Below are positions 1 through 8,792 of a stretch of DNA of 33,795 nt, piece by piece (position 1 is the stretch's first letter; each line of letters starts with the position of its first letter). Source of the DNA: Roseateles sp. (GTDB lineage: Bacteria; Pseudomonadota; Gammaproteobacteria; Burkholderiales; Burkholderiaceae_C); NCBI GenBank assembly GCA_018780415.1, contig JADMJQ010000336.1:1-33795 (forward strand), in the 5' to 3' direction. A program made the translations under genes and the position numbers. The notes beneath the pieces were generated by a model. That model was given only the letters and a program-made list of their open reading frames with translations. It did not search any database and had not been told where the DNA came from.

Positions 1-167
1 ATGTCCTCCAGGTCCTTCAGCTGTTTGGAGGCGGCCGGCTGGGTCATGCACAGCTCTTCGGCGGCGCGGTGGATATTGCGCTGCTCGTCCAGCGCGATCA
101 AGAGCAGCAACTGGCGCGTCTTCAGGCGCGCGCGCAGGAACCAGTTCGGGTTGGGGCTGTTGTCCAT
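1..167 (-). CDS. LysR-family transcriptional regulator, N-terminal part (cut by window edge)
   Basis: Only the first 55 codons are present; the gene runs off the left edge. The peptide starts MDNSPNPNWF and contains a typical LysR winged helix-turn-helix (residues about 15-50), including the run HRAAEELCMTQPAASKQLKDL. The 'NWFLRARLKTRQLLLL' opening resembles the GbpR (galactose-binding protein regulator) branch, from memory of the family. The ATG lies 12 bp after the GntR stop on the same strand, so the two regulators are probably co-transcribed at the end of the arabinan operon. Its ligand cannot be told from this fragment; a sugar or sugar acid is an inference from context. Confidence 0.85.
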   Translation of the reverse strand, partial: MDNSPNPNWFLRARLKTRQLLLLIALDEQRNIHRAAEELCMTQPAASKQLKDLED

Positions 168-179
168 GCGAGTCTGGCG

Positions 180-932
180 TTAGGCTAAGTTCACGCCGCC
201 ATTCGACAGAATCGTCGACAAATCGTCGCCGGTTTCCTCCAGCTGCACGACGGTGGCCTGGCGCGCGCCCAGCGGGTCGCGGTTGCGTAGGGCGGTCAAG
301 ATGGCTTTGTGGCGCGGCAGCGAGAGCGCATGGGTGTTGGGCATCTGGCTGCTCAAGATGATGGATTCGCGCAGGGCCAGCGACAGCATATTGCCGATAT
401 AGGCGAGCAGATCGTTGCCGGTGGCCTCGGCGATGCGGCGGTGGAAGGCCAGGTCGGGCTCCAATAACTCATCGGTCGTGGCGGCCGCCTCCATGCCGGC
501 GTAGGCCGCGCCAATGCCATCGAGCTGGGCCTCGGTGGCGGCCTTGGCGGCCAGCGCGGCGGCGGCCGGCTCGAAGATGCGCCGTACCTCCAGCAAGGTG
601 TTGACGAACTCGGCCTGGGGCTTGGCCTGTATCAGCCAATACAGCACGTCGGGGTCCAGTAAATGCCATTCATTGCGCGGCCGCACGATGGCGCCGGCGC
701 GTTGCTTGGACACCACCAAGCCCTTGGCCACCAGCACCCGGATCGCCTCGCGCAGCACCGGTCGGCTGACCTCATAACGCTCCAGCAAAGCGGCCTCGGC
801 CGGCAGACGGTCGCCGGGCTGCAGCTCACCGCTGACGATGCTCAGGCCCAACTCGCCGACGATGCGGCCGTGCATGCTCTTGCCTTCGGGTTTGAGGCTG
901 TAGGTGGAATGGTCGGCGCGGGATTTCATCAT
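180..932 (-). CDS. GntR-family regulator, FadR subfamily with FCD ligand domain (DgoR-like)
   Basis: The N-terminal GntR winged helix (SGELQPGDRLPAEAALLERY, then SRPVLREAIRVLVAKGL) is followed by an all-helical FCD domain with the usual Asp/His metal-ligand pattern (DLAFHRRIAEATGN and a later LPRHKAILTAL). The linker 'RPRNEWHLLDPDVLYW' closely resembles E. coli DgoR, the galactonate regulator, so an aldonate or 2-keto-3-deoxy sugar acid is a plausible ligand. The longest reading frame starts at a GTG at 941. ATGs at 932 and 929 are more usual, and a start near residue MHGRIV with an upstream AAGG is also possible. Being last but one in the arabinan operon, it probably controls that operon; the GT-N3-AC palindromes at 12697-12772 are candidate targets. 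Confidence 0.9.
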   Translation of the reverse strand: MMKSRADHSTYSLKPEGKSMHGRIVGELGLSIVSGELQPGDRLPAEAALLERYEVSRPVLREAIRVLVAKGLVVSKQRAGAIVRPRNEWHLLDPDVLYWLIQAKPQAEFVNTLLEVRRIFEPAAAALAAKAATEAQLDGIGAAYAGMEAAATTDELLEPDLAFHRRIAEATGNDLLAYIGNMLSLALRESIILSSQMPNTHALSLPRHKAILTALRNRDPLGARQATVVQLEETGDDLSTILSNGGVNLA

Positions 933-1062
933 CGGCGGCACGCTAACACAGGCTCAGCCTTTGTATGAAGAGTTGGCAACAAAACCGCCGGTGTGCAGGA
1001 CGCTCAAGTCCGGGCTGCCCTTCAGTTGCAGTGCCTTCACAATGAAGCCCGGTGTGTCTTCG

Positions 1063-1647
1063 TCATGCGGGCTTGTTTCGCCGACGCGCTCGCAGCGCCA
1101 AGCCTGCCAGACCCGCAAGCGTCAGCCAAGCCGTCGCCGGTTCAGGCACGGCGGCCGTGGGGCTGAAGCTGAAGTTGTCCATGGCCCAGTGGTTGGCGCT
1201 GTTGTAGATGCGCAGCTCGTCGATGCCGGCCCAGTTCAGCGCTATCCACAGCGGCGCGTCCGTCGTGACACCTATGCTCTCGGGCGTGCTGTGTTTCAGC
1301 ACGCCGCCCTGCCAGCCCTCGAACACCAGCTCCTGCTCCTGCCAGGCCGAGGTGAAGAAGGCGCCGGCGAAGTCCACCGTGCCGGCGCCGGCCCAGCGGA
1401 TGCTGACCGCGCCGCCGTCCCAGTTGTAGGCGGCGTTGAGGCCGGACACGACGGCGTTGGCGTAGCCGGAGGCCGGCAGCTCGGCGGCGGTGATGGTGGC
1501 CAGCGTCTGCCAGTCGAAGCCGCCGTAGCCTGCAGTTATGGCCTGAGTCGGGTCGCCGCTGAGGTCGTCGAAGTTGAGGGTAGTGGTGGCCGAGGCGTTG
1601 GCCGTCGCGATGAGGGCCAAGCTGGCGCCAATGAAAATGTTCTTCAT
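1063..1647 (-). CDS. PEP-CTERM sorting-domain protein
   Basis: This is a 194-residue secreted protein starting MKNIFIGASLALIATANASA, a signal peptide with likely cleavage after ASA. The middle is a beta-rich domain of unknown function. The C-terminus is a textbook PEP-CTERM signal: VPEPATAW, a hydrophobic helix, then an Arg cluster (RARRR). Such signals are read by exosortase, which implies an exosortase system elsewhere in the genome. The ATG at 1647 has an AAGGAACC ribosome site, and the longer upstream frame only overlaps the previous gene. It starts 26 bp after the GH43-LamG gene, so the two secreted proteins are probably co-expressed. A role in holding arabinan or the enzyme at the cell surface is inference. 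A 7-bp inverted repeat (1045-1051/1068-1074) overlaps the stop and is a weak terminator candidate. Confidence 0.88.
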   Translation of the reverse strand: MKNIFIGASLALIATANASATTTLNFDDLSGDPTQAITAGYGGFDWQTLATITAAELPASGYANAVVSGLNAAYNWDGGAVSIRWAGAGTVDFAGAFFTSAWQEQELVFEGWQGGVLKHSTPESIGVTTDAPLWIALNWAGIDELRIYNSANHWAMDNFSFSPTAAVPEPATAWLTLAGLAGLALRARRRNKPA

Positions 1648-1673
1648 GAAGGTTCCTTGATGTTTGGGTGGGT

Positions 1674-4073
1674 TCAGCGTGACGCGCGCTGTGCCTTCAG
1701 CGCCTGCGGCGGCTGGGCCAGTGCGGCGATCTCGGCGTCGCTGAGCGCGCGCTGATAGACGCGCAGCTCGTCCACTGCGCCCTTGTAGGGCGTATCCCAC
1801 CAGTTCACGCCCAGCGCAAACACCGCCACGTTGTTGTTGAAGATATGCGGGAAGCCGGTGCCGCTGAAGCGTGAGCTGCCGTTGATATAGACCTTGACCG
1901 CGCCGCTATTGACCGTGAAGGCCAGATGCGACCAAACGCCGACGCCGATATTGCTGCCGGTGCCGGCGTCATACCAGGCCGTGCCCGACCACAGCATGGT
2001 GGCGCCGCCGACGAAACCATGGCCCCTGGGCAAGAGGCTGACCCAGGCATTGCCGTCGCGGGCGCCGAAGAAGGCCGAGCTGAACTCGGTCAGCTGATCG
2101 GGCTTCAACCAAAGCGAAACGGTGTAGCTGGGCGCGTTGCTCAGCAAGCCATTCGGCAGGCGGATGCCGCTATTGCCGTCGAACACCGCCGCCTGGCCGA
2201 ACAGGCCGGGCGCAAAGCTGATGCTGCCGCCGGCCGCGTCGAGGCGGTTGCCGGTGACCAGGCCGGCCGCGGTCAGGCCGCTGGTTTCCGCCAGATTGTT
2301 GTTGAAGGCGTAATGCGCCAGCAGGCCGCCGGCCACCTGGGCGCGCACGACGACGGTGAAGACCCGCGTCAGCACGCTTGATCCGAAACGGATGGTGGCG
2401 GTCAGCGTCACCACGGCGTCGCCCTGGGCGGCCGTGGGGCGGGTCACCTGGCCGGTGTTGCTGAGCACTGCCGGGTTGGAGGACGCCCATGTGATGGTCG
2501 CTCCACGCATCGCCTCGGTCGGCAGGCTCAAGTTCGCAGTAACGGCGCTGGTGTCGCCGAGGTTGATGGCGGCCGCCACGGCAGTCGTGACCTGCGCCTC
2601 GCTGCGCTTAAGAAGGCGGCTGCCGAAGACGGCGACGCCGTCGGCCGACAGCGCCGTGAAGCTCATGGTCCAGCTCTGCGTGGCCTCGCTCCATTGGTTC
2701 AGGAACTGGCCCTTGAAGGGCTTGCCGCTATTGGGCGTCAGCACAAACTGGTTGCTACCGACCAAGGCCCACTGACCGCTGAGCGCGCCGCTGATCATGC
2801 CATTCGCTTGCAGGCTGATCGATTGCGCGGGCTTGATGGTGGCCGAGATGTCCTTGCCATGGTTGACCAGCAGATAGTCGCCGCTGACGAATTCGGGCCG
2901 CACGCTGGCCAGCGTCTCTTTGGCATAGCGGTAGGGCGCGACCAGTGGCCAGGCGTCGGCGTTCATCAGCAGCTGGTGGACGCGCACCTCATGTTCCTCG
3001 CCGCGACCGGGGAAGCGCGCGTGAAAGACGATGAAATGCTTGCCGGTGGCGGCCTCGTAATAGGCCGAGTTATGGCCCGGTGACACATAGCCGGGGCTGG
3101 TCTGGCCGGGGGCAAGAGCGACCTCGCCGAGCTTGGCGTCGAAGCGGAAGTTGCCCATCAGCTTGACGCCATGCGGCGCGATCGAGGCGTCGTCGAACAG
3201 CGGCAGGGCCGGGTTGGCCATCACCGTGCTCATGTCCTTGCCGGCGGCGTCCAGAAATGGGCCGTCCGGCGTGGTGGCGCGGGCGACGCGGATGTTGTAG
3301 CCGCCGGCCGCGTCGAAGCCGCCGAAGGAGGTGAACAGGTAGTAGTAGGACGTGGCCGGGCTGTACAGCACATAGGCGCCCTCGATGCGGGCGTGGTTGC
3401 CGCCGACCAGGCGTTTGCCATAGCCCTGGCCGGGCAGCGGCATGCCGGTGCTGGGGTTCATCGCCATGATGAAGATGCCGCCCGAGTAGGAGCCGTAAAC
3501 CATCCAGAGCTTGCCCTTGGCGTCGAAGAAGGTGTGCGGGTCGACGGTGTTGGGATGCTTGTTCGCGTCGTAAATCGTGCCGTCTTCGCTGGGCAGGCCC
3601 CATTGGCCGGACTTCAGGAAGATGCCCTTGTTGACGTAGGGCCCCTCGATCTTGTCGGCCACCGCCACGCCCATGGCGGAGCGCGGCGAGTCGCCCTTGC
3701 AGGCGTTGTAATACATATAGAACTTGCCGTCGGCCAGCTTGATCACGTCGGCCGCCCACAGCGTGTCGGTCTGCGCCCAGGCCAGCGCCTCGGCCAGCTC
3801 CTTGGTCACGTCATTGAAGAGCGGATTGGCCGGGTTGACGCCGGCCGCCACCATCTGCCAGCTCATCAGATCGCTGCTCTTGGCGGCGGCGAGATGCGAG
3901 CCGAAGACATAGAACTTGTCAGCGGCGCGCACCACCGAAGGGTCATGGACGGCGACGTTCTGGAACACCGGCGGCCTGAAGCCGGCCTGCGCGAGTGCGG
4001 CGTTATGGGCCATTAAACAAGCGGCAATACAGCAGCCCGCCACGACGCTTGCGCGTAGCAAATTTCCTATCAT
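1674..4073 (-). CDS. Secreted GH43 endo-1,5-alpha-L-arabinanase with Ig-like and LamG domains
   Basis: The 799-residue protein has a signal peptide (cleavage near residues 29-30, ALA-QA). A GH43 five-bladed propeller (about 35-370) follows, with the catalytic triad in view: D44 in HDPSVV, D178 in NTVDPHTF and E231 in RIEGAY. Next is an arabinanase C-terminal beta domain (about 380-490, as in B. subtilis Abn2), an atrophied bacterial Ig-like repeat (about 495-575), and a LamG/concanavalin-like module (about 580-795) containing SLWLKPDQ and a GAVDELRVYQRALSDAEI ending. It should cut arabinan outside the cell, with LamG likely binding carbohydrate. The ATG at 4073 has GGAG 8 bases upstream. It sits 65 bp after the intracellular GH43 gene, behind a stem-loop. 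Family assignment is firm; the endo mode is inferred from architecture. Confidence 0.9.
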   Translation of the reverse strand: MIGNLLRASVVAGCCIAACLMAHNAALAQAGFRPPVFQNVAVHDPSVVRAADKFYVFGSHLAAAKSSDLMSWQMVAAGVNPANPLFNDVTKELAEALAWAQTDTLWAADVIKLADGKFYMYYNACKGDSPRSAMGVAVADKIEGPYVNKGIFLKSGQWGLPSEDGTIYDANKHPNTVDPHTFFDAKGKLWMVYGSYSGGIFIMAMNPSTGMPLPGQGYGKRLVGGNHARIEGAYVLYSPATSYYYLFTSFGGFDAAGGYNIRVARATTPDGPFLDAAGKDMSTVMANPALPLFDDASIAPHGVKLMGNFRFDAKLGEVALAPGQTSPGYVSPGHNSAYYEAATGKHFIVFHARFPGRGEEHEVRVHQLLMNADAWPLVAPYRYAKETLASVRPEFVSGDYLLVNHGKDISATIKPAQSISLQANGMISGALSGQWALVGSNQFVLTPNSGKPFKGQFLNQWSEATQSWTMSFTALSADGVAVFGSRLLKRSEAQVTTAVAAAINLGDTSAVTANLSLPTEAMRGATITWASSNPAVLSNTGQVTRPTAAQGDAVVTLTATIRFGSSVLTRVFTVVVRAQVAGGLLAHYAFNNNLAETSGLTAAGLVTGNRLDAAGGSISFAPGLFGQAAVFDGNSGIRLPNGLLSNAPSYTVSLWLKPDQLTEFSSAFFGARDGNAWVSLLPRGHGFVGGATMLWSGTAWYDAGTGSNIGVGVWSHLAFTVNSGAVKVYINGSSRFSGTGFPHIFNNNVAVFALGVNWWDTPYKGAVDELRVYQRALSDAEIAALAQPPQALKAQRASR

Positions 4074-4090
4074 CTGAATGTCTCCAAGGC

Positions 4091-4115
4091 GGGCGCCAAA
4101 GTCTTTTTGACGCCC
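4091..4115 (-). other. Intercistronic stem-loop before the secreted arabinanase gene
   Basis: GGGCG-c-CAAA, a 5-base loop and TTTG-a-CGCCC form a 9-pair hairpin with one mismatch. It lies between two genes of the operon and ends about 10 bases before the GGAG of the 4073 start. There is no U-run after it on the transcribed strand, so mRNA stabilisation or differential expression is more likely than termination. Function is inferred. Confidence 0.4.
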
Positions 4116-4138
4116 GTTTCGGCTGATCTTTTAGGTGA

Positions 4139-5080
4139 TCAGTCCGGGGTCAGGCAGGGTCCGTCTGCCAGCGGTGTGCCGAAGTTCGGCAAGCCATCCG
4201 CGCACCAGCCAAAAGGCTGTACGCGTGCATGGCGGTTGGGGTCGTGCAGCGGATCGCCGTCGATATCGCGATAGTTGCGCGCGTGATAGACCAGCAGGTC
4301 GGTTTTGCCATCCTTGCTGGTGGTGAAGCTGTTGTGGCCGGGGCCGTACTGGCCGTTGGCTGAGGCGAACACCGGTTGCGCGGCCTTGTGCCAGCTGGCT
4401 GGGTCCAGCAGATCGGCGTTCTCATCGGCCCACAACAGGCCCATGCAGTAGTTAGCGTCGGTAGCGCTGGCCGAGTAGCTGATGAAGACGCGGCCGTTGC
4501 GTTTCAAGACCGACGGCCCCTCGTTGACGAGAAAGCCGATGCGCTCCCAGGCCAGCTCGGGGCGGCTGATCAGCAGCGGCGCGGTGGCCAGCGTCCAGGG
4601 ATTGGCCAGCTCGGCCAGATAGAGATTGCTCTCGGTGGCGGGGTCTTTTTGCGCCCAGCACAGATAGTGCTTGCCCGCGTGCTCAAACGGCGTCGCGTCG
4701 AGCGAGAAGCCCTCGATGGGCGTGTGGATCTGGCCACGCTCGACCCAGGCATCCTCCTGCAGCGGGTCGTCGCCCTGGCACTCCAGCACATACATGCGCA
4801 GCTTCCAGATGTCGTCTATTTCGCTGGCGGCGAAGTAGATGGTCCAGCGGCCGTCAATGCGGTGCAGCTCGGGCGCCCAGACATGCCAGCTCATGGGGCC
4901 GGTCGCATGCTTGTGCCAGACGATCACGGGCTCGGCTGCGGCCAGCTCGCCAATCTCGGCAGCCGCGCGCAGCTCGATTGCATCGAAGCTGGGCACCGAT
5001 GCGGCGAAGAAGTAACGGCCCTCATGCAGTGACAGCTGCGGGTCGGCGCGCTGCAGGATGAGCGGATTGGTCCAGTTCAT
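4139..5080 (-). CDS. Intracellular GH43 alpha-L-arabinofuranosidase/exo-arabinanase
   Basis: The 313-residue GH43 enzyme has no signal peptide. Catalytic residues are visible as D13 (ILQRADPQL), D128 (FSLDATPF) and E187 (VNEGPSVL), and the substrate-pocket motif WAPELH is at 69-73. The layout resembles the GH43_26-type exo-arabinofuranosidases, from family memory. Its ATG overlaps the GH51 stop (ATGA, 4 bases), so the two are translationally coupled. It probably trims imported arabino-oligosaccharides in the cytoplasm alongside GH51. A beta-xylosidase activity, common in GH43, cannot be excluded from sequence alone. The operon context argues for arabinose release. Confidence 0.88.
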   Translation of the reverse strand: MNWTNPLILQRADPQLSLHEGRYFFAASVPSFDAIELRAAAEIGELAAAEPVIVWHKHATGPMSWHVWAPELHRIDGRWTIYFAASEIDDIWKLRMYVLECQGDDPLQEDAWVERGQIHTPIEGFSLDATPFEHAGKHYLCWAQKDPATESNLYLAELANPWTLATAPLLISRPELAWERIGFLVNEGPSVLKRNGRVFISYSASATDANYCMGLLWADENADLLDPASWHKAAQPVFASANGQYGPGHNSFTTSKDGKTDLLVYHARNYRDIDGDPLHDPNRHARVQPFGWCADGLPNFGTPLADGPCLTPD

Positions 5081-6600
5081 GGCGAGGTGGCTTTCATGAC
5101 GATCACATTCCAGGAGGCCGGGTGCAGACGGACGCGCAATTGATCGCCGTCGATCACGATGCCGCTCAGCGGTACGGGCGTGACCTTGTCCGGCTCGGCC
5201 TCGCTATTGCAGGCCTGCAGGTCGGCGTGTTGCAGCTGCTGCGCTTCGACCAGCTCTTGCGTGAGGCCCAGACCGCGCAGCGTGACGGTTAGGTCCATCT
5301 CTTCGCTCAGATGGCGGTTCAGCGCAAAGATCGCTGTTCTGCCACTGGCTGCGTCATGGACGACGCTGGCGCAGAGGTAGGGCAGTTCGCCTTGTTTGGG
5401 GTCGATCCAACCGGGCGAGCGAATCACCGGCCGCAGCACCGTGCCATGGGCATGGCGCGCGGTCAGCGCAAAGGGATGAAAGATGGTTTGGCGCCAGGCC
5501 GGCCCGCCGGGCGTGGTCATGATGGGGCCGATCACATTGACCAGCTGTGCCAGGCAGGCGACTTTGACGCGGTCCGCATGGTTGATCATCATCGTCAGCA
5601 TGCCGCCTATCAGCAGCGCATCTTCGACGTTATAGACCTCCTCCAGCAGCCGCGGCGCTTGTGGCCAGCCTTCCTGCTTCATATGCTCGCCGGGGCGCGC
5701 GCGGTACCAGACGTTCCATTCGTCGAAGCTCAGCATGATGCGCTTGGCCGAATGCCGGCGCGCCGCCACCGCGTCGGCCACGGCGACCGTGGCCTCGATA
5801 TAGCGGGCATTGCTTTCGATCTGGGCCAAGAAGCTCTCGGTGCTGGTGTCGCTAGTCGGCTTGACGAAATAGCTGTGAAGCGACAGATAGTCGACCACAT
5901 CGAAGCAATGCTCCAGCACCCGGTCTTCCCAGACGCCGTAGCTCGGCATGTCGTAGGCCGATGAGCCACAGGCGGCCAACTCAATCGTCGGGTCGACCAT
6001 GCGCATCAGCTTGCCCGTTTCCAGCGCCAGGCGGCCGTACTCGTCCGGCGTCTTGCGGCAGATCTGCCAGGGGCCGTCCATCTCGTTGCCCAGGCACCAG
6101 AGCTTGATCGCGTGTGGCGCGTCCACGCCGTGGCTGCGGCGTAGCTCGGAGCGCGTCGTGCCGCCAGGGTGGTTGCAATATTCCAGATACTGGCGCGCCT
6201 CGTCGGCGCCGCGCGTGCCGAGGTTGACGCCGAACATAGGCGTCATGCCGACGCGCTCGCACCAGGCCATGAACTCATTCGTGCCAACCTGGTTCGTCTC
6301 GGTTGAGAACCAGGCCAGGTCGAGTCGGGTGGGGCGCTGGTCCTTGGGGCCGACGCCGTCTTCCCAGTCATAGCCGGACATGAAGTTGCCGCCCGGATAG
6401 CGCACCAGGGTGGCGCCCAGTTCACGCGTTAGCTCGGTCACATCTTGGCGAAAGCCGTCGGCGTCGGCCGTGGGGTGATCCGGCTCATAGATGCCGGTGT
6501 AAACGCAGCGGCCCAGGTGTTCGACGAAGACGCCGAACAGGCGCCGGTCCAGCGCGGCGATCTCGAAATCGCGGTCGACGGTGAGTTGAGCTTCGATCAT
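5077..6600 (-). CDS. abfA: GH51 alpha-N-arabinofuranosidase
   Basis: The 507-residue protein has the usual length for intracellular GH51 enzymes, a (beta/alpha)8 barrel plus a C-terminal beta domain. The acid/base Glu is E173 in CLGNEMDGPW and the nucleophile is E294 in LSFDEWNVWY. Other family signatures are RYPGGNFMSGYDWEDG and the N-terminal FGVFVEHLGRCVYTGIYEP. There is no signal peptide, so it acts in the cytoplasm on imported arabino-oligosaccharides and releases L-arabinose. Its ATG directly follows the stop of the binding-protein gene with no gap, and its end overlaps the GH43 gene by 4 bases. Assignment is secure at family level and in operon context. Confidence 0.95.
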   Translation of the reverse strand: MIEAQLTVDRDFEIAALDRRLFGVFVEHLGRCVYTGIYEPDHPTADADGFRQDVTELTRELGATLVRYPGGNFMSGYDWEDGVGPKDQRPTRLDLAWFSTETNQVGTNEFMAWCERVGMTPMFGVNLGTRGADEARQYLEYCNHPGGTTRSELRRSHGVDAPHAIKLWCLGNEMDGPWQICRKTPDEYGRLALETGKLMRMVDPTIELAACGSSAYDMPSYGVWEDRVLEHCFDVVDYLSLHSYFVKPTSDTSTESFLAQIESNARYIEATVAVADAVAARRHSAKRIMLSFDEWNVWYRARPGEHMKQEGWPQAPRLLEEVYNVEDALLIGGMLTMMINHADRVKVACLAQLVNVIGPIMTTPGGPAWRQTIFHPFALTARHAHGTVLRPVIRSPGWIDPKQGELPYLCASVVHDAASGRTAIFALNRHLSEEMDLTVTLRGLGLTQELVEAQQLQHADLQACNSEAEPDKVTPVPLSGIVIDGDQLRVRLHPASWNVIVMKATSP

Positions 6601-7959
6601 CTATCGACGAGCCTTTTGCAGCGCCTTGTTGACGCTTTTTTCGATACTGGCCTGCACCTCGGCAATCGGCTTGCCCGAGACCATCAGATTGGCGATGTCC
6701 TCGCCGATCAGCAACTCGATGGCGCGCTGGGTCGGCACATTGCCGGGCATGCCGACGCCGGTCTCGGTGATCTCGGCCAGGTTGGCGCGCAGCGGCAAGG
6801 CGCGAAAGGCCTCACTCTGCGCCACCGACTGGCGCACCGGTAGATGGCCGGTGCGCGACCATTCGGCGCTGTGTTCCCAGATGAACTTCAATAGCTTGAC
6901 GCCGGCGGCGCGGGTTTTTTCGTCGGGCGAACCGCCCTTGAACATCGCCCAGGCATGGCCGTCTGCGAACACTGCCTTGCGCTCGAACAGCTGCGGGAAG
7001 GGTACGACCGCGTAGCCGCCCTTGAACGGCGAACTGGCAGCCTTGGCCTCGCGCAGATATTGGTCAATCGTCCAGGTGCCGACCACGCTGACGCCGGCCT
7101 CGCCGTTCAAAAAGGCCTGGTTGGCGCCGGCATAGTCCAGATTTGGTTTGACATGGCCTTCGGCATAGAGCTGCTGCATGAGCGTCAGCGCCTTGGTGAC
7201 GGCCGGCTGCTGCATATCGATGGACTTGCCATTGGCGGCGAACAGCTGCGCGTTTTGTTGCGCCAACAGGGTCAGAAAAGTGCGGTTGTTGGCGGCGGTT
7301 TCGTTGACCACGGCCCAGGCGAAATAAGGCTTGCCGGTCTTGGCGCGGAACTGGCGCGCGTGGGTCAGCAGCTCTTCGGGTGAGCGCGGCAACAGCGGCT
7401 GGCCGTCGGCGCCCATCAAGCCAGCCTGCGTCATCAGCGCTGTGTTGATGTGCCAAAGCCAGGCCCAGGTGTCGAAGGGCAGGGCATAGCTGTCGCTGCC
7501 CGCGGGGCCATCAAAGCTGACGCCACGGCGCGCGTGGTCGGTGAAGTCGGCCGTATCAATGCCGGCGGCCTGGAACTCGGCGTTCAGCGGCATTAATAGG
7601 CCGCGCCGTACATAGTCGCCCAAGGCCGACTCATGCATCACCGCCACCGTCGGCACGTCCTTAGCGACCAGGCGGGCGGTCAGCTGGTCGTAATACGGCC
7701 CCCATTCGGCCACTTGCGTGCGCACATGGATGCCGTCGGTGTTGCTGGCGTTGAACTGGTTGACCAGGGTGGTCACAATGCCGCACTCGCCCAGGCCCTG
7801 GGCGGCTTCATTGACCGCGCCGTACTTGGCGTCACAGCTGCCGAAGAAACGCATCAGCGTGATCTCGGTCTTGGCAGGAGTTGGTTCGGTCTTGGCGCCG
7901 CAGGCTGCGAGCAAGCTGACCGCTAGCAGGGCGAGGGTTTTTTTAAACAAACTCATCAT
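6601..7959 (-). CDS. Extracellular solute-binding lipoprotein of sugar ABC transporter (family 1)
   Basis: The 452-residue binding protein begins MMSLFKKTLALLAVSLLAAC, a lipoprotein signal with lipobox LAAC and lipidated C20. The rest is a family 1 (MalE/UgpB/AraN-like) fold with a typical helical C-terminal end. The open frame continues far upstream, but the start is set at the ATG in TGATG, which overlaps the permease stop; the upstream frame is only an antiphase reading of the permease gene. Between permease and arabinofuranosidase genes it most likely captures arabino-oligosaccharides. The exact ligand is inferred. Confidence 0.92.
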   Translation of the reverse strand: MMSLFKKTLALLAVSLLAACGAKTEPTPAKTEITLMRFFGSCDAKYGAVNEAAQGLGECGIVTTLVNQFNASNTDGIHVRTQVAEWGPYYDQLTARLVAKDVPTVAVMHESALGDYVRRGLLMPLNAEFQAAGIDTADFTDHARRGVSFDGPAGSDSYALPFDTWAWLWHINTALMTQAGLMGADGQPLLPRSPEELLTHARQFRAKTGKPYFAWAVVNETAANNRTFLTLLAQQNAQLFAANGKSIDMQQPAVTKALTLMQQLYAEGHVKPNLDYAGANQAFLNGEAGVSVVGTWTIDQYLREAKAASSPFKGGYAVVPFPQLFERKAVFADGHAWAMFKGGSPDEKTRAAGVKLLKFIWEHSAEWSRTGHLPVRQSVAQSEAFRALPLRANLAEITETGVGMPGNVPTQRAIELLIGEDIANLMVSGKPIAEVQASIEKSVNKALQKARR

Positions 7960-8792
7960 CAGCGCCCCGTGCCGGCCACGGCCGTGACCAGGTATTTCTG
8001 GAAGAAGAAGTAGATGATCAAGACCGGCAGGCCAGCGAACACCGCCTGCGACATCAGGAAGCCCAGGCCCTCGGACTGCGCGAAGTTGGTCTGCGTGGAC
8101 GCCAGGCCCCGGGTCAGCGTGTACATATCCGGGTTGGTGGCGATCACCAGCGGCCACAGATAGTCGTTCCAGCAGCCCAGGAAGGTGAAGATGCCTAAAG
8201 TCGCTTGGGCTGGCAGCGTCAGCGGCAGGATCACGGTCAGAAAGGTCTTCAGCCGCGAGGCGTTGTCCAGCATCGCCGCTTCTTCCAGATCCATCGGGAT
8301 GGCCTTGAAATACTGCGTCATCAGATAAACGCCGAACGGTGCGGCCAGGCCGGGCAGGATCAGACCGGCGAAAGTGTTCTGCAGATTCCAGTCCGAGAAC
8401 AAGCGGTGCAAGGGGATGAAGGTCGACTGCGCCGGCACGGCCAGACCGAACATCACGATCGCGAAGATCAGCTTGCGGCCCGGGAACTCGGTACGCGCGA
8501 ACCCGTAGCCGGCCAGCGAGGACAGCACCAGCACACCCGCCGTCTGGCACAGCGCTACCCAGGCACTATTGCCCAGCCAGCGGAACACCTGCGAGGTCTG
8601 CAAGATGTCCAGGTAATTGCCCAGCGTATAGGGCGGCGCGAACAGCACATCGGTGCGGGACTGCAGCAGCTCATTCGGTTTGAAGGACAGGCCCAGCACC
8701 CACAGCAGCGGCATCATCCAGGCCAGGGCCAGCAGGCACAGGCCCAACATCAAGAATCGATCAAACCAACCGCGACGCAGGATGGCATTCAT
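7959..8792 (-). CDS. Carbohydrate ABC transporter permease, MalG/AraQ type
   Basis: The 277-residue inner-membrane protein has six predicted hydrophobic segments, beginning with FDRFLMLGLCLLALAWMMPL. The conserved EAA loop that docks the ATPase is seen as EEAAMLDNASRLKTFLTVIL. The length and the C-terminal FFQKYLVTAVAGTGR end are typical of the MalG half of CUT1 importers. It overlaps the upstream permease by 4 bases and shares one base of its stop with the binding-protein ATG. It forms the transport channel with the 8789-9673 product. Confidence 0.93.
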   Translation of the reverse strand: MNAILRRGWFDRFLMLGLCLLALAWMMPLLWVLGLSFKPNELLQSRTDVLFAPPYTLGNYLDILQTSQVFRWLGNSAWVALCQTAGVLVLSSLAGYGFARTEFPGRKLIFAIVMFGLAVPAQSTFIPLHRLFSDWNLQNTFAGLILPGLAAPFGVYLMTQYFKAIPMDLEEAAMLDNASRLKTFLTVILPLTLPAQATLGIFTFLGCWNDYLWPLVIATNPDMYTLTRGLASTQTNFAQSEGLGFLMSQAVFAGLPVLIIYFFFQKYLVTAVAGTGR

